Shown here piece by piece: positions 1 to 8,642 of a DNA stretch of 33,169 nucleotides. The stretch lies in NCBI GenBank assembly GCA_025449795.1, contig JANWIQ010000059.1, positions 1-33,169 on the forward strand, written 5' to 3'. Under the pieces are notes generated by a model. It was not told where the DNA came from. It was given only the letters and a program-made list of their open reading frames with translations, and did not search any database. Both the position numbers and the translations under genes were made by a program. Each line of letters starts with the position of its first letter. Positions within the stretch are counted from its first letter, which is position 1. Source of the stretch: Minisyncoccota bacterium (GTDB lineage: Bacteria > Patescibacteriota > Microgenomatia > Levybacterales > UBA12049).

Positions 1-912
1 TGGACCAAAATCTGGCTACCCCTGCAGCTTATTAAAGACAAGCCAGATATTTTTGTAGGACTCAATCAATCCTTGCCACTAAAGCTTCCTTTGCAGACAT
101 ATAAAAGTATTGTTATTATTCATGATCTATTATTTGAAGAATATCCTAAAATGTATCCAGGATCATACAGAAAGTTACATGCAGAAAGCAAAGCAGCAGC
201 ACGGTACGCAGATACAATCATTGTCCCGTCAAAAGCCACGAAAAAAGATATAGAAAAGTTTTATGGTATTTCTGAGAAGAAGATAATAGTTATTCCAGAA
301 GGGGTAAGAGCCTTCGATTACACTCAGGGGAAAAAAGGAACTGGATCCCGGATCAAGGGGATGACGGCTTCGCCTTATTTCTTATTTGTCGGAGCGTTGA
401 AGCCGCAGAAAAACATTCCGATGTTACTGAAGGCATTCAGTAACATATCCAATAGCAAATATCCAATAGCAAATCTCCAATTGCTGATTGTGGGGGGAGA
501 TGTGTGGAAGGATAAGGAAATTGATAAAACATTGAAAAAGTTTCCTGAGAAAGTACAAAAGAGGATTATGTTTCTCGGCAATGTGGATGAGATAACACTT
601 GCCAATTTATACAAAAACGCTCTTGCATTTGTGTCTCCAAGCCTTTCTGAGGGCTTTGGACTGACTTTTTTGGAAGCAATGAGTTTTGGCGTACCTGTAA
701 TAGGACCGAAAGCTGGAGCCGTACCTGAAGTGGTAGGAAGGGCAGGAATACTAGTCGACCCAAAAAATACCAAGGAAATTGCTCAGGCCATGGAAAACAT
801 GTTGGATGAAAAGGTTCGCCAAAGCTTATCTACTAAAGCAATTGTGCAGGCACAAAATTTTACCTGGATGAAGTTTGCACGCGATTTTCTGGGCGTAATA
901 AAACAGGGTTAA
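1..912 (+). CDS. Glycosyltransferase family 4 (GT4), 5' end cut by window
   Basis: Retaining GT-B glycosyltransferase that probably adds a sugar from a nucleotide-sugar donor to a lipid-linked or surface glycan. The frame is open from base 1 and reads WTKIWLPLQLIKDKPD into the body, so the TTG at 73 is internal and the N-terminal domain starts before the window. The Rossmann donor domain shows FLFVGALKPQKN, a glycine-rich LLIVGGD strand, and the GT4 E-x7-E signature in SEGFGLTFLEAMSFGVPVI, followed by GAVPEVVGRAGILVDP. Two stretches look inserted: residues coded around 338-366 match a dispersed repeat also seen in gatB, and a 14-base unit (ATCCAATAGCAAAT) is tandemly duplicated at 447-474. 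Substrate is not predictable. First gene of the polysaccharide locus. Confidence 0.9.
   Translation, partial: WTKIWLPLQLIKDKPDIFVGLNQSLPLKLPLQTYKSIVIIHDLLFEEYPKMYPGSYRKLHAESKAAARYADTIIVPSKATKKDIEKFYGISEKKIIVIPEGVRAFDYTQGKKGTGSRIKGMTASPYFLFVGALKPQKNIPMLLKAFSNISNSKYPIANLQLLIVGGDVWKDKEIDKTLKKFPEKVQKRIMFLGNVDEITLANLYKNALAFVSPSLSEGFGLTFLEAMSFGVPVIGPKAGAVPEVVGRAGILVDPKNTKEIAQAMENMLDEKVRQSLSTKAIVQAQNFTWMKFARDFLGVIKQG
338..366 (+). repeat. Half-copy of the GGATCCCCGATCAAG repeat inside the first GT4 gene
   Basis: TGGATCCCGGATCAAGGGG followed by ATGACG matches the left hairpin of the repeat in gatB apart from a two-base gap and one substitution. It is translated in frame as GSRIKGMT between the linker and the first strand of the donor domain. 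Confidence 0.7.
447..474 (+). repeat. Tandem 14-bp direct repeat inside the first glycosyltransferase
   Basis: The unit ATCCAATAGCAAAT occurs twice head to tail with no mismatch (447-460 and 461-474). Since 14 is not a multiple of 3, the two copies are read in different frames, yet the ORF stays open across them. The words resemble AT-rich repeat words in other gaps of this window. Confidence 0.85.
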
Positions 913-1008
913 ATTTTTTGATTGTATAATATACTAACTTATTATACAGTGAAGAGGGGGTTGATCCTTTCCAGCAGAGTACTTCAGGTATATAATTCAT
1001 GGTAAAAG

Positions 1009-1032
1009 TCTATGAAAAAGTCTATGAAAAAG
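1009..1032 (+). repeat. 12-bp tandem duplication at a start codon
   Basis: TCTATGAAAAAG is repeated exactly and in frame, giving the protein a doubled MKKS beginning and two equivalent ATG starts 12 bases apart. It looks like replication slippage. Confidence 0.85.
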
Positions 1033-2163
1033 TCAAAATTAGCTATTATTCGTGGTAAATTTCTCAACGCATACGAAATGCAGATTTTTGCGCCTTTGGT
1101 AAAGAAATACGATATAACTGCATTTGGATCGCTAACTTCCTACCACGACAATTTTTCCTTCCCTGTTGTGAAACTTCCCAGTCCTATGGACGTACCGGAA
1201 TTTCCTTTCAAAATGCCTGTACTGAATAGGGTTTTTACCGATGCACATTACCTGGTAGGATTAGAAGAAAATTTACGGGGGTTTGACATAGTCCACAGTG
1301 CACAGGATTTTTACCATTATACCCAGCAAGCATTGGACGCAAAGAAAAAAGGATATGTAAATAAAGTAGTTGCAACAATTCTAGAAAATATTCCTTTTAA
1401 TAATGAAAGTATTGCAGGCAGGAGAGAATATAAAGCACGATTTCGAAAAGAAATAGATCATGTCATTGCCCTTACCGAAAAGAGTAAGGCAATGCTTTTG
1501 GTTGAGGGTATGGATGAGAAAAAAATTACCGTGGTAAGCCATGGGATAAATACAAAAATATTTACCCCGCAAAAAGATTTTCTTATTCAGCAAGCAAAAA
1601 AGAAAAAACATTTTAGGATTCTCTTTTCCGGAAGGCTGGAAGTATACAAAGGAGTTTTTGACATACTATATGCGGCAAAGTTACTTTTTACAGATACAGC
1701 ATTACAAGACTACAAATTAGAATTTATTTTTGTAGGAAACGGTAGCCAAAAAGATGCTATGTGGCAAATGGAAAAACAGTTGGGAATTACCGAGTTGGTT
1801 TTACATACGTCAGTTCCTTATGAAAAAATGCCGGATGAATATAGAAGAGCAGATATTTTTATAGCCCCCAGTAAGCCTGATACGTTTTGGCAAGAGCAAT
1901 ATTCTACGGCGCTTCTTGAGGCACAAGCAGCAGGGCTTCCTATTGTTACCACGTATACCGGTGGTATACCCGAAAATATTGGGGATGGGGGTATTGTAGT
2001 AGGGCCGGGGGACTTTTATGCTATATATCAGGCAATTAAAAATTACATACTCTACCCGAATCTTCGTGTAGCATATGCCAAAAAGGCACGCGAGCGGGCA
2101 GAAAAAGTACATGACACAGAAATTATTGCCGGTAAATTAGACGCAGTCTACAAAAGCTTATGA
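1012..2163 (+). CDS. Glycosyltransferase family 4 (GT4)
   Basis: A 383-residue cytosolic GT-B glycosyltransferase, normal length for GT4. The N-terminal acceptor domain (about residues 9-190) begins with a beta strand (KLAIIRGKF). The donor domain has ILFSGRLEVYKGVFDIL, an LEFIFVGNGS strand, and the E-x7-E motif EQYSTALLE followed by AQAAGLPIVTTYTGGIPE. The start sits in a perfect 12-base tandem duplication (TCTATGAAAAAG at 1009-1020 and 1021-1032), so translation may begin at 1012 or 1024; I see no good Shine-Dalgarno sequence. Its stop overlaps the start of the next gene in ATGA, suggesting translational coupling with the YfhO-like protein. Sugar and acceptor unknown. Confidence 0.93.
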   Translation: MKKSMKKSKLAIIRGKFLNAYEMQIFAPLVKKYDITAFGSLTSYHDNFSFPVVKLPSPMDVPEFPFKMPVLNRVFTDAHYLVGLEENLRGFDIVHSAQDFYHYTQQALDAKKKGYVNKVVATILENIPFNNESIAGRREYKARFRKEIDHVIALTEKSKAMLLVEGMDEKKITVVSHGINTKIFTPQKDFLIQQAKKKKHFRILFSGRLEVYKGVFDILYAAKLLFTDTALQDYKLEFIFVGNGSQKDAMWQMEKQLGITELVLHTSVPYEKMPDEYRRADIFIAPSKPDTFWQEQYSTALLEAQAAGLPIVTTYTGGIPENIGDGGIVVGPGDFYAIYQAIKNYILYPNLRVAYAKKARERAEKVHDTEIIAGKLDAVYKSL

Positions 2164-4415
2164 CAAAGTTTCTTCAAAAATTTTGGCCAATTTTATTCTT
2201 TGCAGTTATTTGTTGTTTACTCTTTTATAAAGTATTTTTTTTTGGACAGGTTTTTTATGAAGGGGATAATTTTCATTTAAACATTCCGGCAAAATATTTT
2301 CTGGTCCAACAACTTTCAAGTGGTATTTTTCCTTTATGGAACCCATATGTATTTTTGGGAATTCCTTATTTTGCTGATTTAAATGTAGGAGTATTGCATC
2401 CGCTCAATTTTTTGTATTTTATTTTTGCAGTACCGCGGGCACTCACTATTATTGGGGTATTGGATTTTTTCTTTATGGCAACATTCCAGTACATTTTTCT
2501 TCGAGCTTTAAAAACATCCCAACTCGCTGCATTTCTTGGAGGGGTTATTTTTGCTTTTGGGGGAACAATAGCTAATCTCTATGGAAACATGACATATCTT
2601 AATATCGTAGTTTATATTCCTCTTATTTTTTATTTTGCATATGTATTCGTACAAAAGAGAAACTTGAAATATTTACTCTTACTTATCTTTATGCAAACAG
2701 TGCAGTTTCTTTCGGGACATCCACAAACGACCTATTACACAATGTTTTTCATATCCTTGTATCTATTTTTCTTTAGCCGGTTATCCTTTAAAAAAAGAAT
2801 TGGTATTACCGCAAGTTTTTTATTGGGACCATTGTTGCTTAGTAGTGTACAACTTTTCTCTTTTGTAGAATATGTTTTGCATGCGAATAGACCTGTAGGA
2901 AATGTTGACTACGCAAGTTGGGGGAATTTTACTATTCCAGGATTTATAACCTTTTTCCTTCCGCTTGTATTCGGCAATCATGTTGATGGAAATTGGTGGG
3001 GGCCACAGTGGATTGCAAGCGGCTACATAAGTACGTCAGGACTTATCCTCGCAACAATTGGATTGTGGAAAGCAAAATTTTCCTTCAAAACATATGCGGT
3101 TGTAGGACTACTTCTTTCCCTTCTTCTTGCCATGGGAAATATAACTCCATTATTCTATATATTTTATTATATGGTGCCCGGATGGAAGTTTTTCCGTGCG
3201 CCTAGCGGACTGCTTGTGTATTACACATTTTTTGTATCCATCCTTGCTGCATATGGACTGGAGTACATAAAGGGAATGACTATTCAATTGAGAAAAAAAG
3301 GAATTATGATAAGCATGATGTTATTTATTTTATCGCTAATAACAACAATTGTCTTGTATTTTTCATATTATTACAAGTTACTTTGGCAGAGTATTATTCA
3401 GACACTTGTTGCAAGGGGACACATTCATCTTCTTTCGCATCTTCTCTTATATGATACCTATAAAATTCAATCTATTTTTATTACCGGGTGGTGGAATATG
3501 CTTTTATTACTGATAACACTGCTACTAACAGTCTTTACTTTTGTGTGTATCACAAGAAAGACAACGGTACTTATTTTTCTTGTAATTTTGACTACGGTAA
3601 GCCTTTTACTTATTGATAGTAAAATTTTTACTACAACCTCTCTAAATCTTTATGAAAGTAATTTACCGCTTCCTTCATTTTTATCTGCTTTACACGGCCA
3701 ATATCGTATGCTCTCTATGCAGATTGATTTACATCAACATAGAGAACACTTGGCAGGGAGCGATTATTTTTTACGAGAAGCGCAAGGGAATCTGGGTATG
3801 TATAAAGATGATAATAATGTAGAACGAGGTTTGTATCAGGCAAGGGGATACTCAGCACTTATTCCGGATTCCTATGCAAACTTCCTCCATAGTTATAACA
3901 ATATTGATGTTACCGGTGTTGATGTTACCCACATGACTCAACAGCAGCTTAACCAAACAAGCGTTAAGTACATACTTTCCCATGAGCCATTGCAAAATAG
4001 TATGTATAACGGTATGAAACTTCAACAAGTCGCAGGTGTACCGGGGAAATATTATGCCTACGAAAATACTCAAGCTTTACCACGAATGTACTTATTGGAA
4101 GATCCGTACGGTAATGAAATAGTAAATTTTTCATCAGGGACAACTAATCTTTCGGCAAAGGTAACTACAGCAAAACTATCCCACATTGTTGTATCGGATT
4201 GGTATTATCCAGGATGGAAAGCATATGTAAACGGAAAAGAAGTGCCAATACAGCCCTACCTTACTACATTCCAGGAGATTTATTTGCCAAAAGGGAAGTC
4301 TTCTGTGGAATTTATCTATGATCCATTATTAGTGAAAATAGGACTTGCTATATCAATAATTTCATTTATACTTTGGGCAACAGGTTTTATCTTTTACAGA
4401 AAAATAAGGATATAA
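2160..4415 (+). CDS. YfhO-like polytopic membrane protein
   Basis: A 751-residue integral membrane protein with roughly 12-14 hydrophobic segments between residues 8 and 470, then a large non-membrane domain (about 490-715) and a final helix. The C-terminal domain carries the YfhO family hallmark YYPGWKAYVNGKEVPI followed by a GKSSVEFIYDP strand. YfhO proteins are GT-C-fold proteins; in Gram-positive bacteria they are linked to glycosylation of lipoteichoic acid, probably with a lipid-phosphate sugar donor outside the membrane. Early loops contain GDNFHLNIPAKYF, where GT-C enzymes usually hold the catalytic acid. The gene overlaps the preceding GT4 by 4 bases. Function in glycan decoration or flipping is inference. 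Confidence 0.85.
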   Translation: MTKFLQKFWPILFFAVICCLLFYKVFFFGQVFYEGDNFHLNIPAKYFLVQQLSSGIFPLWNPYVFLGIPYFADLNVGVLHPLNFLYFIFAVPRALTIIGVLDFFFMATFQYIFLRALKTSQLAAFLGGVIFAFGGTIANLYGNMTYLNIVVYIPLIFYFAYVFVQKRNLKYLLLLIFMQTVQFLSGHPQTTYYTMFFISLYLFFFSRLSFKKRIGITASFLLGPLLLSSVQLFSFVEYVLHANRPVGNVDYASWGNFTIPGFITFFLPLVFGNHVDGNWWGPQWIASGYISTSGLILATIGLWKAKFSFKTYAVVGLLLSLLLAMGNITPLFYIFYYMVPGWKFFRAPSGLLVYYTFFVSILAAYGLEYIKGMTIQLRKKGIMISMMLFILSLITTIVLYFSYYYKLLWQSIIQTLVARGHIHLLSHLLLYDTYKIQSIFITGWWNMLLLLITLLLTVFTFVCITRKTTVLIFLVILTTVSLLLIDSKIFTTTSLNLYESNLPLPSFLSALHGQYRMLSMQIDLHQHREHLAGSDYFLREAQGNLGMYKDDNNVERGLYQARGYSALIPDSYANFLHSYNNIDVTGVDVTHMTQQQLNQTSVKYILSHEPLQNSMYNGMKLQQVAGVPGKYYAYENTQALPRMYLLEDPYGNEIVNFSSGTTNLSAKVTTAKLSHIVVSDWYYPGWKAYVNGKEVPIQPYLTTFQEIYLPKGKSSVEFIYDPLLVKIGLAISIISFILWATGFIFYRKIRI

Positions 4416-4503
4416 CCTCATCACAGTCTTCTCACCACAAGGGCACTACCTTCGCAGAAGGGTCGCCTAAAAGGAGAAGAAGAGTAAGGAGACATGATAA
4501 TAG
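4416..4503. repeat. Intergenic imperfect inverted repeat
   Basis: TCTTCTC (4427-4433) pairs with GAGAAGA (4474-4480), and inside it CTTCGCAGAAG can form a small stem. The wording (CCTCAxCxC...CCTAAAAGGAGAAG) is similar to the repeat at 13250-13277. A good Shine-Dalgarno sequence, TAAGGAG, about 10 bases before the ATG at 4504, serves the next gene. Confidence 0.55.
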
Positions 4504-5277
4504 ATGAAAATAGTTGCAGTAATTCTTCATTACAAAGATAAAGAAGCGACGAAAGCGTGCATTGCAAGTTTGAAAAAATACGAACCTAAGGTCCACGTGA
4601 TAGTCATTGATAATGACAAAAATAATGTTGGTTTTGCTGCGGGAGTAAATAAGGGAATAAAAAGGGCATTACAAGAAAAAGCAGATGCTGTTTTGCTTTT
4701 AAATAATGACACGATAATCACAGAGCAATTTATTCCTGCACTAGAAAAACAACTGTTGAAAGACAAAAAAATAGGCATTATTGGTCCTGCAATATCTTTT
4801 GAAAAAAATGAAAAGAAAATTTATGATATTGGCGGTTTTGTAAGTCCATTAACAGGTAAGACATACCATGAAGAAGTTGCAAATACGAAAGAATATATGT
4901 TACGTGTTGTGCCATATATTACCGGCGCTGCCATGCTTATAAAAAATGAAGTATTTGAAAAAATAGGATATTTTGATGAGCATTTTTTTCTTTATTATGA
5001 GGATGTGGACTTTTGCCTACGTGCAAAAAAGGCGGGATTTGCAACAGCAGTAGTACCTCATGTGAGTATTTACCATGCGCTTAGTAAAACTGCCGGTAAA
5101 CTTACTGCTGTCGCTGTTTTTAACCAGACAAAAAGTGCAATAATATTTGGAAAAAAGTATTTTTCATCTTTTCCAAAGAATATCCTACATATAGGATTTT
5201 TGATTTTCCAAAGTCTGCTTTTTGTTTATAAAGACCCCAGACTGGGGAAAGCAATAATCTCTGCGTACCTTACTTAG
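4504..5277 (+). CDS. Glycosyltransferase family 2 (rhamnosyltransferase-like)
   Basis: A 257-residue inverting GT-A glycosyltransferase. The fold begins at residue 2 (KIVAVILHYKDKEATKACI), followed by the nucleotide-binding VIDNDKNNVGFAAGVN, the metal-binding DxD-type LLLNNDT, then TGAAMLIKNEVFEKIGYFDEHFF and the catalytic-site YYEDVDFCLRAKKAG. This pattern is typical of the WbbL/rhamnosyltransferase-like GT2 subgroup, but the actual sugar is not predictable. The C-terminal 40 residues are hydrophobic or amphipathic and may attach to the membrane. Clear Shine-Dalgarno (TAAGGAG). It converges on the next gene and their stop codons overlap within TTAG at 5274-5277. Confidence 0.92.
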   Translation: MKIVAVILHYKDKEATKACIASLKKYEPKVHVIVIDNDKNNVGFAAGVNKGIKRALQEKADAVLLLNNDTIITEQFIPALEKQLLKDKKIGIIGPAISFEKNEKKIYDIGGFVSPLTGKTYHEEVANTKEYMLRVVPYITGAAMLIKNEVFEKIGYFDEHFFLYYEDVDFCLRAKKAGFATAVVPHVSIYHALSKTAGKLTAVAVFNQTKSAIIFGKKYFSSFPKNILHIGFLIFQSLLFVYKDPRLGKAIISAYLT

Positions 5278-6440
5278 GGAGAGAGTTGTTTTACTTTTAG
5301 GAGAAATAAAACAATGAGGGCTATATTAAGGAGAGAAAAACAAATAGATAGAAATACCTGCTTTTTTCCAGAAAGAAATTGTTTATAAAATTGCGCAAGA
5401 CCGAAAGATAAGAATGGTAAAAGAGAGATAAATATTCTTGCTGAGTAACTAGCACCTTCCCACCAAATATTCCATGAAGCGATAAAGTACACTTCTATCA
5501 AAATTATTACAGCCATTGGAATGCCGATTAAAAAATGTTTTTTAACAAAAAAATATAACCCTATTGCAGCTAGTAATGTTATCGGTGTCCACAGAAAGAA
5601 GCCGTCATACCAATTAAACAGAACCCCAATTATATTAGGCTGAAAAAAGTTAAAAACAAATGTATATGTGAATGGACTTTTTAAGGGATTACCCCATAAA
5701 ATTGCCCATAAATAAGATTGGGGAAAAAGACAAAGTAGGAGGCCTGCTATCACCACAAGAAAATTGCGTATATAAGAGGACTTTCTTTGTAATAGCGTTG
5801 CAAGAGGAAGCAAAAAGAAGATAATGTCCTGTGTATGGCTAAGCGTTGCCATACCTATGGATATGCCAAGTAGGATTGTATTTTGCAATGAATATGCAGA
5901 TAACCACGCGTATAAGGCAAGGCTTGTAAAGAAAAATGAACTACTGTGTGAATTAAGGACGTCAAGAGCACCGTAAAAGAAAAGGTTAGTAGAAAAAAAT
6001 ATTGTGAGAATAACAAGAAATGAGAGTTGCTTGGAAAAGAATTTGTGCAGTGATAGAAAAAGGAAAAACAATCCTGCGAATACCATTGTAATACTCCATA
6101 TTCCCACAGGTATTTGTACTAGTGCATTGTAAGGATTAGCATTTCCAATTAAAGAAAATAATAAATAACTTACCAAATAGGGAAGGCTCCATGTCAGTGC
6201 AGGACCTATGGGAAGAGGATCTTGTAAAAAATGGGTTGGGGTATAGATAAAAGGTAATCCATATACATGGAAAGTTTTGGAAAAATTAAAGGTATGTTCT
6301 ATAAGAAAAGTGGGTAAGTAGCTGTAGTAATATCTGCCATCCCCATAAACAGCTGTCTTCACAAGGTAAAAGTGTGCAAGAAAAACTGCTATTGCAAAGA
6401 AAAATGAAATAAAAAATATGCGTCTTTGGATACTGTTCAT
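5274..6440 (-). CDS. GT-C/ArnT-like polytopic membrane protein
   Basis: A 388-residue membrane protein with about 10 predicted helices. The first extracytoplasmic loop after helix 1 reads VYGDGRYYYSYLP, the place and style of the catalytic Asp loop in GT39/GT83-type lipid-phosphate-sugar transferases. Later it has a loop NIIGVLFNWYDGFFLWTP and a WNIWWEGASYSARIFISLLPF segment, common in bacterial GT-C proteins. It is the only minus-strand gene in the first 13 kb, converging with the GT2 before it and diverging from the GT2 after it, so it must have its own promoter. Donor and acceptor unknown; assignment to GT-C is from topology and loop motif only. Confidence 0.7.
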   Translation of the reverse strand: MNSIQRRIFFISFFFAIAVFLAHFYLVKTAVYGDGRYYYSYLPTFLIEHTFNFSKTFHVYGLPFIYTPTHFLQDPLPIGPALTWSLPYLVSYLLFSLIGNANPYNALVQIPVGIWSITMVFAGLFFLFLSLHKFFSKQLSFLVILTIFFSTNLFFYGALDVLNSHSSSFFFTSLALYAWLSAYSLQNTILLGISIGMATLSHTQDIIFFLLPLATLLQRKSSYIRNFLVVIAGLLLCLFPQSYLWAILWGNPLKSPFTYTFVFNFFQPNIIGVLFNWYDGFFLWTPITLLAAIGLYFFVKKHFLIGIPMAVIILIEVYFIASWNIWWEGASYSARIFISLLPFLSFGLAQFYKQFLSGKKQVFLSICFSLLNIALIVLFLLKVKQLSP

Positions 6441-6466
6441 GCCTCAATTATCTTACTATGCTAGAA

Positions 6467-6472
6467 TATAAT
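6467..6472 (+). promoter_or_regulatory. -10 box (TATAAT) for the GT2 gene
   Basis: A perfect TATAAT ends 10 bases before the ATG at 6483, inside the 42-base divergent gap. The transcript would begin only a few bases before the start codon, that is, nearly leaderless. No convincing -35 box. Confidence 0.5.
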
Positions 6473-6482
6473 AGTAAAGGAT

Positions 6483-7232
6483 ATGGGTATTTCGGCAGTT
6501 GTCCTCACAAAAAATTCTGAGAAGACAGTAGATGTTACTCTGGCCAGTCTTATCTGGTGCGATGAAATCGTTGTTATTGACGATAATTCAACAGACAATA
6601 CGCGAGCTGTTGCAAAAAAATATACTTCCAGAATTTTTATCCACACATTATCCGAAGATTTTTCTTCACAAAGAAATTATGGGTTAGAAAAAGCGAGACA
6701 AGACTGGATACTTTTTGTGGATAGTGACGAGGTAGTAGACGAGGCTTTACGAGAGGAAATTATTCTGAGAATAAAAAGTTTGTCTCAGGTCAACGGATAT
6801 TATATAAAAAGGGAAGACGCCATGTGGGGAAGGAAATTGTCATACGGGGAGACAAAAAATATGTGGCTTTTACGGCTTGCTAAAAAGGGAAGCGGGGTAT
6901 GGCAGGGAAAAGTGCACGAAGAATGGAAGATAATAGGAGAAAAAGGGAGACTTAGAAATCCCCTTTCGCACTTCCCTCACCCGAATGTGCATGATTTTCT
7001 TACTAGCATAAATAAATATTCCACCATCCGTGCAAAAGAACTTTATGAGAAAAAAGTAGGTGTATCCTGGATAGATGTTATTTTGTATCCAAAGGCAAAG
7101 TTTTTTCTCAATTATATTCTCAGACAGGGATATAAAGACGGCATTCCAGGATTTCTTGTAGCTATTTTAATGAGCTTTCATTCATTTCTCGTGAGAGGGA
7201 AATTATGGCAACTACAAAATTCTCACAAATAA
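6483..7232 (+). CDS. Glycosyltransferase family 2 (WaaE/KdtX-like)
   Basis: A 249-residue GT-A glycosyltransferase of the short SunS/WaaE-like group. Motifs: VVLTKNSEKTVDVTLASL at the N terminus, IVVIDDNSTDNT (donor binding), SSQRNYGLEKARQDWILFVDSDE (DxD metal site), then KVHEEW and a basic, partly hydrophobic C terminus (about 185-240) that could dock on the membrane. Such enzymes act on lipid-linked or core oligosaccharides; the exact transfer is unknown. It begins right after a TATAAT box and overlaps the next gene by 28 bases. Confidence 0.9.
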   Translation: MGISAVVLTKNSEKTVDVTLASLIWCDEIVVIDDNSTDNTRAVAKKYTSRIFIHTLSEDFSSQRNYGLEKARQDWILFVDSDEVVDEALREEIILRIKSLSQVNGYYIKREDAMWGRKLSYGETKNMWLLRLAKKGSGVWQGKVHEEWKIIGEKGRLRNPLSHFPHPNVHDFLTSINKYSTIRAKELYEKKVGVSWIDVILYPKAKFFLNYILRQGYKDGIPGFLVAILMSFHSFLVRGKLWQLQNSHK

Positions 7233-8641
7233 CATATTTAATTTTCACCGCCATACTTACTACATTATTCTGCTTGGCTATCGGACTTAATCTTTCACCA
7301 CTTCTTCGTGGCCCTGCGCCATATCCACCGGAGTGGCAATGGGTATATCAATTTACCAATACTTTGCAAAGAGTGTGGGCGCCAGGGATAGTTGGGGTAT
7401 TAGGGATAGTAGGGTTATTGTATTTTGAAAAAAAACAACGAAAAGGATTTATATTCTTTGCTATTGTCTTTTTACTACTCTTACAGGTAAGTATATTGTA
7501 TTTCAGCAGGTCAGGTATAGCGGTAGTACTTGAAAGAATTATTAATCCCGGGATAACAGGATATTTTACTACTGCACTTTCTGTGCACAGCGTGGGAAAT
7601 TTTTTAGGAAGTTTCCAACAACAAGTAAGCCACTTTCCCATGCGGGCTGCTGACCATCCGCCTTTCGCGGTCCTTTTCTTTTCTTTAATTCTTTTAGCTA
7701 GCCAACAACTGTCATTTTTATTCCCTTTTGTGGAAGGGATTACTATTCACCATAGCGATATAGCACATATCTGGAGTAGTTTACTTGCCTTTCAAAAGTT
7801 GGCGGCACTTTTAAGTACAATACTTATTCCCTTCTTAAGTACACTTGTCATAGTGCCGTTGTATTACTTTACCAGAGTTTACTATGACCAAAAGACGGCA
7901 ATTCGTGCTGCCATGCTCTATAGTGTATTTCCGGCAATATCTCTTTTCCTGCCTGTAAATGATGTATTTTTAGGGATATTTGGGATGTTAGGTTTTTTGG
8001 AGGTATTGTTGGGTCTTCGACAAGCTCAGACAAAAAAAGCGTTTCTTTTCTATTTTTTTGCAGGAATATCTGTTGCCGTTGGCGCTTTTTTTAGTGCCTC
8101 CCTTCTAGCGGTGGTGGGAATGGTAGGGTTATTTTTTCTTTTATCGCCTCTTCCATCAAAGGAAAAGATTTTAGGGGGATTAGGGATTTTAGGGGGATTA
8201 GGGATATTACCAATACTTTTATTTATTTTTTATCACTTTAACACGATTAGTGTATTTATTGAAATTACGAAACTCCAGGCGAAGAGAAGTTATTTGCCAT
8301 GGGTATTTTATGACATATATGATTTCTTTATCTTTTCAGGAATCCCGGTACTTACTGCTTCCATACTGATTTTGTGGAAATTTCTTTCTCTTGCCAAAAA
8401 TAAAATCCACAATGATGTATTGATAATAAGTTTTTTCTTTATCCTTTTTCTTTTAGATATATGCGGTTTTTCCAGAGCCGAGACAGGAAGGATATGGATG
8501 CCATATATGCCTATATTAGCTATTATTGTAGCTGGGGTTTTAACAAAAAAAGGAATCACAACAAAAACTTTTGTGATAATCTTGGTACTGCAATTATTAC
8601 AGTTGTTAATAATGCAGGAATTTTGGGTTACACTTTGGTGA
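7205..8641 (+). CDS. GT-C-like polytopic membrane protein
   Basis: A 478-residue membrane protein with about 12 hydrophobic segments. The second half of the N-terminal region has VSHFPMRAADHPPFAVLFFSL, a large-loop feature of GT39/PMT-related mannosyltransferase-like proteins (D-H-P-P), and near the C terminus FSRAETGRIWMPYMP. The start has a GAGAGGG ribosome-binding sequence inside the end of the upstream GT2 gene (28-base overlap). Residues encoded around 8160-8210 form a GGLGILGGLGIL tandem in a helix. A 20-base stretch at 8013-8033 matches the widespread CTTCGACAAGCTCAG repeat. Probably transfers a sugar outside the membrane; specificity unknown. Confidence 0.75.
   Translation: MATTKFSQITYLIFTAILTTLFCLAIGLNLSPLLRGPAPYPPEWQWVYQFTNTLQRVWAPGIVGVLGIVGLLYFEKKQRKGFIFFAIVFLLLLQVSILYFSRSGIAVVLERIINPGITGYFTTALSVHSVGNFLGSFQQQVSHFPMRAADHPPFAVLFFSLILLASQQLSFLFPFVEGITIHHSDIAHIWSSLLAFQKLAALLSTILIPFLSTLVIVPLYYFTRVYYDQKTAIRAAMLYSVFPAISLFLPVNDVFLGIFGMLGFLEVLLGLRQAQTKKAFLFYFFAGISVAVGAFFSASLLAVVGMVGLFFLLSPLPSKEKILGGLGILGGLGILPILLFIFYHFNTISVFIEITKLQAKRSYLPWVFYDIYDFFIFSGIPVLTASILILWKFLSLAKNKIHNDVLIISFFFILFLLDICGFSRAETGRIWMPYMPILAIIVAGVLTKKGITTKTFVIILVLQLLQLLIMQEFWVTLW
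8013..8033 (+). repeat. Short dispersed-repeat fragment within coding sequence
   Basis: CTTCGACAAGCTCAGACA (8015-8032) is translated in frame as LRQAQT in a loop after a membrane helix. The same core (TCGACAAGCTC) occurs at 16139-16150 and a truncated form (TCTCGACAAGC) at 9628-9638. Confidence 0.55.
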
Positions 8642-8642
8642 T

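Noticed and set aside
447..474. CRISPR-like repeat
   Set aside because: Only two adjacent 14-bp units and no spacers; no cas genes anywhere in the window.
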